A DNA stretch of 64,000 nucleotides from assembly GCF_041956535.1 (NCBI RefSeq), contig NW_027192200.1, forward strand, positions 632,024 through 696,023. Direction: 5' to 3'. Within the stretch, counting starts at the first letter, position 1, and each line of letters starts with the position of its first letter. The notes beneath the pieces were generated by a model. The model saw only the letters and a list, made by a program, of their open reading frames with translations, did not search any database and had not been told where the DNA came from. This DNA is from Calcarisporiella thermophila CBS 279.70 (Eukaryota; Calcarisporiellomycota). Below, in pieces: positions 48,599-59,679 of this stretch. A program made the translations under genes and the position numbers.

Positions 48599-50657
48599 AT
48601 GAGTATAGCTTTCGATTCTCCTCCCGCTACCCTCTCCGATTCCTCCTCCTACTTTTCACAAAAGCGTGTAGCGACATCTGGGAATCAGCTCAGCAATTAC
48701 GAGGGATTGTCAGGATTTACTACGCCCCATGAATCTTCTGCAACTACACCGCTGCTCAACAATGATCTGTCGATGCCCCAACCTCCGCCAATTCAAAATC
48801 TGCATATTCACAAGCCCACTTTTCAATTTACACGACGCCCCTCCGCTCCAAATCCATTCAACTCTAACTCAAAAATCATGCCTGCAGCATCAAGAAGAAA
48901 TGGCGGCCCCGGCGTTTGTGGAGTGGTTGGATTGGAGCCAAAGCCAATAGTAGCTGCTCCTCCAGAGCTTCGCAATTTCAATTCTGATGAAGTTGCAAAA
49001 TTAGTCACATCAACGACGCCCAACACTGTGCTCTTGCTAGATTTGCGCTCATATATTCACTACTCCGCATCGCACATCCAACATGCTATCAATTTATGTG
49101 TGCCGAACACATTTCTCAAGCGGGGCAGCTTTAATTTGGAGCGGATTCGTGCGCTCTTGACCGGAGATTCCGAGAAGGAAATGCTGGGACGGTGGTCAAG
49201 TTACGCCAACATCGTGCTCTATGATGCCTCCTCGACTGATGTGGCTGATTGTCCAGCCATCTGCTATCTAGCAACCAAGTTTCTGCAGGAGAGCTCCAAT
49301 GTTACGGTTGGGTGGATAAACGGTAAGAAGGCCATACTTTGCCCATGCTCTTCTATAGACCGAATTAACTAAGCAACATGTTCTTCTTGATTGACTAGGC
49401 GGCTTCGAAGCCTTCAAACACAGCCACAAAAATCTAATTGTGAACAACCCCATGCCTTTGTCAAACAAATCCACTCCCTCTCTCACCGGAACTAGCGACA
49501 GTTGTAAGCTCCGCGATGGCCCCACTTTTCTCAGTATTGCCTCCGGCCCATTCACAGTGGCTTCCACTGAGGCCCTGGACAACCCGATGTTTGGCCTCAT
49601 ACGCCAAGACATTGAGCTTCGTGCAGGGACCCCCGAGCCGATCGGGGTGCGGTATCCGCCCAATTTTCGCTTCGAATCGCATCCACCGCTTCCCGGCTGG
49701 CTTACGGAGTGTATTCGGCCAGACGGGGGTAAGGAGAAACTCGCTTCTATGTTCGGCCAGCTGGAGCGCATGGAACAGAAGCGGCTAACGGACATTTTCA
49801 AGCACTATGCCCGGCACCCTACGACCGAGCATCCATTGAGCATCTGTGCCGCGATGGAAAAGGGGCAGCGCAACCGATACAACAATGTTTGGCCCTTTGA
49901 ATACACCCGTGTAAAAATCCAGGAGATGGAACACGACGCTGGTGGATGCGACTATATTAATGCAAGCTATATTAGCAGTGAGCGCAGTGGCACTCGGTAC
50001 ATTGCAACCCAGGGGCCCTTACCCGAGACCTCTTCCGACTTCTGGAAAATCATCTGGCAGCAGGATTCGCCCGTCATAGTGATGATCACACGCGAGCGCG
50101 AGATCAACAGCGTGAAATGTCATAAATATTGGCCGGACGAGAAAGCACCCTTATTGGAATTCGGGCACCTCTCCGTGGAGTGGACTGGCGAGCAGCGCCA
50201 TCGCGTCCAGGGAGTCGATAAGGAGGAGGGTGAGATTACCGAGCGAAAGTTCAAACTGAAGCACCAGAAAACTGGCGAAGTGCGAACCGTCAGCCAGCTA
50301 CAGTACGTCGGATGGACCGACTCCTGTGCGCCCGATACCCCCCTTGGAGTGTTGAAGCTAGTTGAGATGACCCGCAAGCGAATGCCTGCGAGTCGGGGAC
50401 CTCCGACCGTCCATTGCTCGGCGGGAGTGGGTCGGACAGGTGCCTTCTGTGCGATAGACTCTTGCCTGAAGGTGTTTCGCGATGAGCGGAGTCGGGGCGT
50501 GAAGAACGCGGACCTCGGTATGAGGAAGGATGTGCTCTTGGAGTCGATCGAGCAATTCCGTGAGCAGCGGATGAGCATGTGTCAGAACTTGAGGCAGTTT
50601 GTGTTTTGCTACGAAGCGGTGCTGTGGTGGTTGTGGGATGGCGACAATGCAGTATAA
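48599..50657 (+). CDS. Rhodanese-tyrosine phosphatase (Pyp1/Ptp2-type MAPK phosphatase)
   Basis: Exon 48599-49322 and exon 49399-50657 join G|GC and encode 660 aa. Residues about 125-250 form a rhodanese/CDC25-like domain (NTVLLLDLRSYIHYSASHIQ, then HAINLCVPNTFLKR), which in MAPK phosphatases docks the kinase. The PTP domain has RYNNVWPFEYTRVKI (KNRY motif), DYINASYISS, YIATQGPLPET and the signature HCSAGVGRTGAF (CX5R) with a Q-loop EQFREQRMSMCQN. The WPD loop appears as QYVGWTDSCAPDTP, where the usual WPDxGxP is replaced by WTDSCAP. Such enzymes dephosphorylate Sty1/Hog1-type stress MAPKs. GC content is clearly above that of the AT-rich genes and only one intron is present. Confidence 0.92.
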
Positions 50658-51303
50658 CATTTTTGTAGTGTGTGTAGTTTTTTTTTTCCCTTTCTCTTGT
50701 AAATGTTTATTATGATTTTCTTTTTCAACTTCCCTGTGAAATTAATGGAATATTTTTCTGATTCTTCTTCCTTCCATCTTCTTTACTTCTACTTCTTCTT
50801 CTTTTATATCGTTTCTATCATTGTTTGTAAATTTCTGCCTTTCTTCTTGAAATCCCACTAGAAATATATAAATACACGTATACATTTTAAGCAAGCCAGA
50901 CGAGCATTTGACGAGAATTTCAAGTAAAACTTTGGCTGATTTGGATGAGCCAACAACTGTGATCCATCTGGGCTTCTCGATCCACACTCAAATCTGTACT
51001 CGAGTCGATTTGTCCTTTTTTCGCACCGTGATCAACTCTGGCCAGGTTGCATGTTTTTTTTCCATCTACACTAAGCTTAAAAAGACAAGTTAGGCCAACG
51101 ACCAAAAAAAGCAAACAGATACGATGCGAAAGGAAGTTTCTCTCCCCTTCCACTGTCATCACTAGTATTCCAGCTCTCACACCTTCGATTAACTACTGCT
51201 ATATTTATTCTGCTCCTAATGCCCCACAAAAAGTACCCATTTGTATTGACGTCTTGATCCGCGTGGCCATGATGCTAAAATATCTGATTTCATGATTGGA
51301 TAG
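50658..51303. other. Intergenic region, with probable 5' exon of the velvet gene
   Basis: Contains a C/T-rich leader-like stretch (50680-50830). The first exon of the downstream velvet gene must lie in this region, somewhere upstream of the acceptor at 51303, but I could not fix it. Confidence 0.4.
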
Positions 51304-52047
51304 ATATCGGTTAGAGGTGGTGCAACAGCCTATGCGCGGGAGGATGTGCGGTTTTGGAGAGAAGGATCGGCGGCCCATTGATCCGCCGCCCGTGGTCCAG
51401 CTCAAATTGATGCGAGAGGACGGAGGCTTTGTGCCCAAGTAAGTGGATTAGCATGAGATCATTTGGACGGACAAATTAGAGTGATTGCATTTGTTTGCCG
51501 TGATTCTTGGTGGCGGCACTGTAGTGATTCCATCGACACCTCCAACTTTGTTCTTCACGCTGGCCTGTGGTCTCCATCCTACCAGCACGAGCGTAATTTC
51601 GTGGTCAATCCTGCGGCTGTGCCGGTCCCAGCCTCTCCTCTTCATCCAAAGGGTCCCACGGCGTCAGTTCTCTCCCTCCATTCGCCTAGCTGTACCCGGA
51701 ATCTGATGGGATCCACCTCTGTATCATCGCATCTGCTACTCAATCCCGCCGGAGAGCTGGGCTTATACTTTGTGTTTCAGGATCTTAGCGTGCGCACCGA
51801 GGGCGAGTTTCGGCTCAAGTTCAGCCTTGTGGACCTGGCACCGTGGAAACTGCGCACCGATCCGTGCCGCATAGAGGCTGAGGTGTTTTCGGATGTTTTT
51901 ACTGTGTACAGCGCAAAGAAGTTTCCGGGGATGACGGACTCGACGGAGCTGTCCAAGTGCTTTGCAAGGCAAGGGCTTAAGCTCGCCATTCGGGAGGGAA
52001 AGCGGTACAAGCGGCCAGTCGACGACTTCTACGAGAAGGGGCAGTGA
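51304..52047 (+). CDS. Velvet-domain regulator (5' exon not located)
   Basis: Exons 51304-51438 and 51525-52047 join AA|T in phase; an upstream exon must supply the start because the first codon is split. The conserved velvet opening [20 protein letters not shown] is followed by [15 protein letters not shown]. The second part has [20 protein letters not shown] and [20 protein letters not shown]. The closing block is [20 protein letters not shown]. Velvet proteins are fungal NF-kB-like DNA-binding regulators coordinating light response, development and secondary metabolism. No long transactivation tail follows the domain (it ends [10 protein letters not shown]), so it is more like VelB/VosA than VeA. 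The gene is GC-rich. Confidence 0.88.
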
Positions 52048-52724
52048 CACCAGGGTGGACGGCTGTCCCTACCTACCGAATCACTCCTCTACTCTCATTA
52101 TTTTTCTCTTTTGCTACGGACGATTTCACTGTCTCTATTTTAATATTTCATAGATGATTTCCCTCCCTTTTCTTAATTCCACTACCATCTGTATATATAA
52201 AGTCAATTATTGGATGTCTTTTCTTTTAAGTATGGAATACTCCATATCATTGTAGTTTGTATTAATCGTTTTTTTTATAAAGTTATTGAAGAATCGTTCC
52301 TAGAGCGACGAGTCGAAGTAGCTATTGGGGGGCACAAGAGAGGGGGCTGTTGGGCAACGTTGGAGAAGGGAGCTATCACGAAGCGCGGCAGAAGGGCGAG
52401 ATAGGCGGGGAGATATGTAGGAAAGCAAAGAAGAGCTCAGAGGACAAAAGGGGAACAGCTAGTCTTCAATTAATGGAATACAAATTAACATGCCCCCTAG
52501 AGTTTTGGCCGCCAATCGTCGGAGGGAATGACGCCCAAGAAAGGGCATGATTGCCTGAAATTTTCGACGATTTTTGGCGTTTGCATATGGCGTCTCCTTA
52601 AATTTTTGATTTTTGATATAAATGCAAATTGCACATCTTGGATAAGTTGCTACTCTGCTTCTCCTGCTTTCCCAGCATCTCTGCCCTGTTTCCAACAAGC
52701 GCTCCGTCGATATAAACTCTCGAA
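52048..52724. other. Intergenic region upstream of PMP3
   Basis: AT-rich with a GC-rich patch at 52320-52460. A candidate TATA box (TATAAA at 52617-52622), followed by an octamer-like ATGCAAAT, lies about 105 bp before the PMP3 start. No coding signal. Confidence 0.45.
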
Positions 52725-53035
52725 ATGGCCTTCACCCTTACTGATATCTGCAAGATTGCCTGCGGTAAGTCACCTATCCCTCCGCTCTACTCGCGCTAGT
52801 TCTCATAGACGCTTGCATTCGCAACAGCAATCGTTCTTCCTCCCCTTGGAGTCTTCCTTGAACGCGGTTGCACCGCTGATCTTGCCATTAACATCCTTTT
52901 GACCATTCTGGGTTACATTCCCGGTATTGTGCATGCCTTGTATATCATATTCAAGGTGAGCCTTTTTTTCCTGCCTGCTTCTTGTTAGACCGAATAATTG
53001 ACTAACATCGCATTTTTTATCATCCACAGTATTGA
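52725..53035 (+). CDS. PMP3: Plasma membrane proteolipid 3 (PMP3/RCI2 family)
   Basis: Exons 52725-52764, 52828-52955 and 53030-53035 encode exactly 57 aa. The last exon contains only a Tyr codon and the stop. The sequence MAFTLTDICKIACAIVLPPL continues GVFLERGCTADLAINILL and ends IPGIVHALYIIFKY. Two membrane helices joined by the conserved acidic/Cys loop are the whole protein, as in Pmp3 (about 55 aa). It stabilises plasma-membrane potential and salt tolerance; loss causes Na+ sensitivity in yeast. This small gene is too short and too split to appear as a long open frame. Confidence 0.95.
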
Positions 53036-54868
53036 TGATCGCTGGACCTCTGACATGCACCTGCTATTCTTCCCTCTATCTCATTTTATGGTCACTTATC
53101 TATCTTATTACCAATCCTATTTTCTTAAAACCCCGCGTTTTCTCATGTTTGCTATTGCGCGTCTCCCTACTTATGTTTTTCTCTACTCTTTCCTTCATGC
53201 CTGTTTCAATAAATCATTTTTAATGTGTCTACTTTAGTATGTTTATAATAAAATCCCTCCTGGTGTATGAAGCGATAGTAGCAGTTGCTGGTCCCACCGC
53301 CAAGTGCACCGCAATCCACCTGGAAGCGTGGTTTAACCACCAATTCCTCACAGTCGAACACGCCGTGGCTCCCTCCGGCGCCTAGGCTGCGTGCTAGTTT
53401 CCATTGTCAAAATCACAATATGCACCGCGTTTAAACAACACCCAATCTGGAGGTGGGAAACTCTACCGAACTGCCGCAAATGTGAGAGGTTTATTTTTGA
53501 ATTGAGGTCACCACAGCTTGGCCAAGACGCAAAGAAAAATATGCATTCATAGTGTGCTTGCATTTTATGCGCGCAGAATACAAGGGGTTCGAGATGGAAT
53601 TTTCAGATTAAGCTCACTTCATATTACGATGGGGCTTAGTAGCTCACTGTGAAAATCGATTCATTTTTCAATCCGCGCACGCCCAGGTTTGTGCCGTGAA
53701 TAGGGGCAAGAGATTTTTCAAAAAGAGGGGCTGAACATCTTGCAAATCATGAGCACACGATACTGTGTTTTGAAATCGCCAAGTTCTTTGTCTTATGATC
53801 TGTTGCAACCTGCAATATCGCTGCAGAAAGCCAAGAATGATTGAATCGTGACTATTTTCAGCATTTTCAGCATTTTCAACATATTAATTATCTGACTGCA
53901 AAAGGAGAGTGTAGGTACTGTCAAAAATATCCCTGCGGAATATCGCAAATAATAATTAGATCTGTTCTTCTTTTGTCAGAACAGCGTGAGCAGCCGGTGG
54001 CCACTTTCTGAAGTTTTTCGATGGCCACAGTATATCAAAGTGTGCTTTTACACTTGTGATTACCAAAGCCGCCTCTAGACTCTGGAGGACTATATCCACG
54101 TAATTAACCATCACAACAATATATAACAATGCAGCTATCTCCTGCATATCCTTTCCATTGCTCGCCTACCTATGGAACAGAACTAGTAGTCAAAGTCACT
54201 ATCCCATCTTCATTAACTTTAAACCTGTGGAGTTCTAACCCTATTTGCTTTAGGCGATAAGCTTTTTATTTTGCGTGAGCTCGAATCTGGATCCTCGGTC
54301 AAAGGCCCGTCTGTTCCCTCTCCCCCATTGCAAGCGCGAAAATCATGCTCGAAATACCAATAAGGCCATTGGCTCTAGCTATGTCTTACTTGTAAGCCCT
54401 CTCTAGCGCCTGATGACGCCTTTACCTTATTTCCATAAAGAAGTCAGTCGCACATCATTAATTCAGAATAGTTTTTGCCCTATTGCCTGTATAGTCAGAT
54501 CCAAGTACATTACGCGGTGACTTCAAAGATAAGCGTTTTCGTCTAGTCATTATCAGGCGGAGAGCAACTTGCTTCCTCCCTCATTCTTTCTGGGTGAGAG
54601 AAACTTGGAGCGCATAGGAGGGGAATGTCTACGCACCTGAAATTCTATCCTAAATACGACCATCAATTCAAAATTTTCTAGGATTTCAAATCATATTGTA
54701 TGCTCTCGTCTACCCGATCTCAAGATTACTTTGATGAGATAATTGGCGAAGTGAAAGGAAATAGTATAATTATTTTCCACAAAAAGCAGCATTCTTAACC
54801 TCCGAATATTATCTAGCTTTGCGAACGGATCTCTGGAAAATCGGCATCGTTCAACTTAAATTGTGAGC
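53036..54868. other. Gene-poor stretch with no clear gene
   Basis: 1.8 kb. A minus-strand frame at 53956-54147 (SLEAALVITSVKAHFDILWP) and short plus-strand frames have no recognisable product. Some segments may be gene relics, but I cannot support any. Confidence 0.4.
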
Positions 54869-55150
54869 TGGGATTTAAATTGTCAAGTCCTTCCTCCAGT
54901 ACCCCGTAAAGATATGGGTGTATTCAAGCCCTGACCGCTTCAATTCGGTGGCAAACCTATTCTTAACTTCAAAGATACTATAGAACTGGTTTTCATCCAC
55001 GACTGAATTGATACCGATTTAAGAGGGAATAAACCGCTTAACTCCCACATCTTTAGCAGCCTTCAACAATGCAAGCTGGGGATTCCCAATACCACTGTAA
55101 CTGGTAGTTCTCAATCGTTTGTCATCACGCAGTTCAGCTTCATAGTTTGT
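54869..55150 (-). pseudogene. NmrA-like/isoflavone-reductase-like gene relic
   Basis: One minus-strand frame reads SGIGNPQLALLKAAKDVG then VKRFIPS, a stop (TAA, where the family has Glu/Tyr), IGINSVVDENQFYSIFEVKN then RFATELKRSGLEYTHIFTGY. The motifs (N-terminal Gly-x-x-Q-x-x-L, VKRFIPSE, and 'K..T...LK.SGLEYT.I..G') are those of NmrA-type NAD(P)-binding proteins. No Rossmann start or C-terminus is present and a stop interrupts the family signature. These proteins are redox-sensing repressor cofactors or reductases; this one is dead and truncated. Confidence 0.7.
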
Positions 55151-55633
55151 GTATTTCACTAAGCAGATATTTCTATTTGTACCAGGGTAAGGCTATTAAT
55201 TGCTGGCATGCCGGGCATTCTGCTCTCTCTCAAGTTTGAAGCTAAGGGATAAGGGAAGTATTGGAAGCATCCGAGATATCCGTGGCCTATCAAAATAAGA
55301 TACGATACCTTTCAGCAATTATATACTTGATTACTGGCATCAAAACCTGAGGCTGTTGAAGAAAGTTACTTTCTAAGGTAGGCCTTTGATGTCAGTAGTC
55401 AGGAGTGACCTAGTCGACTTAAACCTAATATTGCAACTCCGCCACACCTCCCACCCTATCCATTTCCCGCAGTTCTACCAAATGTACAATATAAAGATGC
55501 TACAGAAAAGCTTGTGAGCTGCAGCAACTCTTTGCCTAGCGCTCCTTAAGCGTGATATCGAACGGGCCGTAACTCTCGATCGTCAGCCTCAGCTTGAAGG
55601 GACCATAGGCTCGTGCAGTACCCGCGAGAAAAC
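55151..55633. other. Upstream region of the first hydrolase gene
   Basis: Mixed composition with no recognisable gene; it may contain more of the NmrA relic's 5' end in decayed form, and the promoter of the hydrolase. Confidence 0.4.
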
Positions 55634-57209
55634 ATGCTATTCACCAGGCAAGTTGCAGCTGTGTATGGCTTTGGGTTCTTCGTGCTTGCAGCGTTGAATT
55701 TGACTCGCAGGCAATCCCAACCCCAATGTGCTTCGCCTCTCCCTTACGCTCCACTTACAAATGAGGATGTCGATTCGCCCATTTTAACAAACGCACTCTC
55801 CAGAATCCACCGGATAATTGACGAGGCTGCCAACGCCTCTGATACCGCCTCGCTTTCCGTAGCTATAGTGCAGGATCAAAGCGTCCTTTTGACTTATGGA
55901 AATGCAACCTCATACCACTCAATTGGGAGCCTCACCAAATTATTCGTGAGCCTTCTGATGATGCTAATGCGTGATGCTGGCAAGTTATCGCTTGAGGATC
56001 CCCTGACGAAGTATATCCCTAAATATCGTATTCGAGACCCTTATCTCGGTCGCGATGCCGATCCTCCTACTCTTCGTATGCTAGCAGCGCACACTTCTGG
56101 ACTTCTGCGAGATGCTCCCTATTCGAAAAATTATTCAGAGGCCGATATGCTAGCATATCTTGCAACTGTAAATCTCCTCCGTCCCCCGTGGTCATCCACT
56201 CCTGCTTACTCCAATGTCGGCTTTGCATTGCTAGGACATGCTCTGGAAGCAGTGTGTGGTGGGAAATGGGGAGAATGCTTGAAAACTCAAGTGTGGGATC
56301 GCCTGAACATGAGCGAAACTGGAGCGGTAGCCACACGCGACCAACTAAGTAATTTCTCTCCTAATCCTTATGGAGAAGAGGCGATGCTTTTTGACATAGG
56401 ATACGGAAATCCTTCCGGGTCGATGTACTCCACCCTTACAGACCTTGTAAAATTTGTTAAGGCATTCAATCGCAATGACTTAGGGCTTAAGCCCTACTCC
56501 ATTGATGAGTGGACACACCCACAGATAACCTTACTAAATGAATCCAAGGCTTTTGGGATGGGTCTCGAGCTCTATAAACTAGATAACATAACAGGCTGGG
56601 TGGTAACAAAGAATGGAGCTGTGCTTGGGCAAACCAGTATAATAGCCTTCTATCGCCCACTGAAAATCGGGATAGTAGCACTGGTGCGTTTCATATCCAC
56701 AATTATTTTTCATCCATCTAACCAATGTTGCCAAATAGTGCTCGGGAGAAACAAGTTGCACTAATATTGGACTTGCCTTGCTTAAAGAACTCCACCCCGC
56801 GGTACGCAGGCAAATAGCTAGTGGGCATACCCAAGCAAAGTACACCGGAGTATATGCTGGTTCCGCTAACCATTGCTCATGGCGGCCTGGTATTCTCAAT
56901 TGCAGCGCAACACTTAATATTTACCTTCATCCAGCATCAGACTCATTGCTTGCCAATTATTCCATTAGCTATACCAACGTGTCCATTCAAAATCAGCCAG
57001 CATGGCTTATTCCGGACCAGAGTGATAAAGACATAGGAAGATTTTTTTTGGTAGATATAGCACAGGAATGTGTGGGGAATATAAGCTCCTTGGGGCTAAT
57101 AGCAACTCCGAAAGGAGTGCCGGCTGATCTTTTGAGGTTCGAAGCTGCTGCTGATGGCCAGCGGGTAGTGTGGGAAGCTTTTGAAATCTCTATGAAAAAG
57201 CTGCAATAA
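55634..57209 (+). CDS. Secreted beta-lactamase-fold serine hydrolase, copy 1
   Basis: Exons 55634-56683 and 56739-57209 (phase 0) give 506 aa. The ATG at 55634 is preferred to the upstream GTG because copy 2 starts at the same place. A hydrophobic start (AAVYGFGFFVLAALNL) looks like a signal peptide. The serine beta-lactamase/PBP motifs are S-x-x-K in YHSIGSLTKLF (Ser nucleophile) and Y-x-N in TPAYSNVGFALLGHAL. Several N-x-S/T sites suggest glycosylation. The second exon encodes a C-terminal domain of about 150 aa (CSGETSC...LLKELHPAVRRQIA), with Cys pairs. Substrate unknown; relatives include LACTB, esterases and D-aminopeptidases. Tandem with copy 2 on the same strand, about 870 bp apart. 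Antibiotic resistance is not implied. Confidence 0.85.
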
Positions 57210-58081
57210 GTATTCGCCTCAAGTCACATAAATTTTGTACTAAAACCAATTCAACATTATGGAGCATATGTGTAGTGAATTAAAACAAAAAGCTCGTAAA
57301 ATATCGTAGCCCTCCAAAGAACACATATGAACTATGGAGGCGAGTAGGGAAGAGATGGGAAATTCTTGATAAGGAGTATATAGATAGTCTATACACAAGC
57401 ATGCCGGAGAGGTTATGTGCTGTGTATATGGCCAGTGGGGAACTTACAAAGCATTAGCGAATATGAGATGAAAAAATCATTTTATCCTACTTGTAGCTAT
57501 TTCCAAGCTCATTAAATCAAAATTACAATTTTTCTTTTGTAAGAATGAATACCATCTATCCTCACATATAGTATAGGTTCGAAGTATTTTTCTTCCTCTT
57601 ACGAGGAGTTATTGCTGAAAAATTGATGTGAAAATGTTAATTATTAAATTTGGCTAAAATTTGGGCGCAAACTATAATTCAAGCGAGGTTTTCGATCCCT
57701 TTTTGTTTTTGGATAAAAATCATGCTCAGAGATGCAAAAACAATTACGGTTTCCTTTTTCTTTTTGACTTTAGATCCCTCCATTAGAAGGCATTCTTCGA
57801 AATTTCCACCACGCGCGCCCCAAGATAATTTTCCAATATTGCTTTTGAACAGCCTCTCTTTTACCTATTTTCAACCTAATAGTGTCTAGAAGAACCCTAA
57901 TTATTTTTCTTTGATATTGATAAATTTGAACTTTGCTTGGCATCTTCTTGGCCATACGTCCACGTTCTAATGTTGGTAGAGTATAAATTCCCTGAAAACC
58001 TCTAAATTTACATCCAGTAATATATATATTTATTGGACACCAAATAAGTGCTTCGGTCGCACGCATTATTCGCTAAAAATT
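57210..58081. other. Spacer between tandem hydrolase genes
   Basis: AT-rich, without coding signal. A TATATATATTTATT element at about 58020-58034, 50-60 bp before the second copy, is a plausible TATA box that the first copy lacks at the same place. Confidence 0.45.
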
Positions 58082-59679
58082 ATGCTATTCTTTAAAGACA
58101 CAGTATTTTTTTCCCTTAGAAATGTTCTATTTTCGCTTATTTTGTTAAATTTCGCTCACGGACAATCGCAAAACCAATACGCGCTACCAATTCCTTACAC
58201 ACCGCTAGCTTCAGGAGACGTCAAATCGCCGGTATTAGTAGAGGCTCTCACAAGAGCCCATCAGATGATCGACAAGACTTTTAACAACACAGACTTTAAC
58301 ACAGCCTCTGTGGCCATTGTGCAGGATCAAAGCGTCCTCCTGACTTATGGAAACGCAACCTCCTATTACTCAATTGGAAGCTGCACTAAGTTATTCATAG
58401 GTCTTCTTATGATGTTGATGCGTGACGCAGGCAAGCTATCGCTTGAGGATCGGCTGACCAAATTTATCCCTACATTCCGTATTCGAGACCCTTATCTCGG
58501 TCGCAGTGCCGAGCCCCCTACTCTTCGTATGCTAGCATCGCACACCGCTGGGCTCCCACGAGATCACTGCCCATTAGACGTGCCATTTTGGAAAAACTAT
58601 TCTGAAGCCGATGTACTAGCATATCTTGCGAATACAAGTCTCCTCCGCCCCCCGTGGTCCTCCACTCCCTCCTACTCCAATCTCGGGATAGCATTGCTAG
58701 CACATGCTCTGGAAACAGTGTGTGGTGGAACATGGGGAGAATGCTTGAAAACTCATGTGTGGGATCCCCTAGACATGGGCGAAACTGGAGCGGTGGCAAC
58801 CCGCGACCAACTGAGCAACTTTGCTCCAAACCCCTATGGAGAAGCGGCCAAGCTCTTCGATATTGGCTATGCAAATCCATCTGGCTCAATGTACTCCACC
58901 CTTACTGACCTGGTCAAATTTGTGAAAGCATTCAATCGCAATGACTTGGGACTGAAGCCCTACTCCATCGATGAATGGGCTCGTCCGCAGACCCTCTTAA
59001 TAGGAGGAACAAATGCATATGGAATGCCATTTGAGATTATTAAACTCGAAAACGAGAGCGAATGGGTCGTCACAAAAAACGGGCGTGTCCCCGGACAAAA
59101 CAGTATAATGATGTTCTATCGCCCGCTGAAAATTAGTGTAGTGGCATTGGTATGCTTTTTTTGTATCCATCCTTACCCTCCATCCGGCTTACATACTATG
59201 TCAAGTAGTGTTCAGGGGAAATAGACTGCGATACCATTGGCCTTGCTCTACTGAAAGAGGTTATCCCCGCTATTCGCAAGCAAATGGCAAATGAGCATGC
59301 CAAAGCAAAATACGCAGGGACATATGCTGGTTCTACTGATCGATGTGAATGGCAGCCTGGCAGTTCCACCTGCAACGCAACGCTTCATATCTACCTTGAT
59401 TCAGCCTCCGACTCGCTTCTTGCCGATTATTCTGTTAGCCTTGCTAATAAAACCGTACAAAATCAGCCAGCAGTATTAATCCCAGACGAGAGCAATGAAG
59501 ACACGGGGCGGTTTTTCTTAGTGGACAAGACAGCACATTTGGTAAGGAAAATAGGCTCACTTGGAGCCATGACGAATCCAAAGGGTGTGCCAGTCGACCT
59601 GCTGAGATTCGAAGCTGCCGAAGTTGGTATGCGGGTATTATGGGGCGCTTTTGGGATATCTATGACAAAACAAACATAA
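58082..59679 (+). CDS. Secreted beta-lactamase-fold serine hydrolase, copy 2
   Basis: Exons 58082-59149 and 59209-59679 (phase 0) encode 512 aa. The intron is at the same place and phase as in copy 1 and both second exons are exactly 471 bp. A clear signal peptide (FSLRNVLFSLILLNFAHG) precedes the mature protein. The catalytic S-x-x-K is in YYSIGSCTKLF and Y-x-N in TPSYSNLGIALLAHAL. The residue after the catalytic serine is Cys here but Leu in copy 1, and copy 2 has six extra residues in the loop before the YSN motif (RDHCPLDVPFWKN against RDAPYSKN). Both frames are intact, so both are likely functional. Extracellular role unknown. Confidence 0.86.

Noticed and set aside
51047-51295. 82-codon plus frame as the velvet N-terminus
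   Set aside because: No splice donor leads in phase to the acceptor at 51303 and the sequence does not resemble velvet proteins.
53956-54147. 63-codon minus frame as a gene
   Set aside because: No family similarity, and flanking sequence is full of stops; at most a relic.
55634-59679. Calling the tandem hydrolases antibiotic-resistance beta-lactamases
   Set aside because: Only the general serine beta-lactamase fold motifs are visible; many eukaryotic members are esterases or peptidases.
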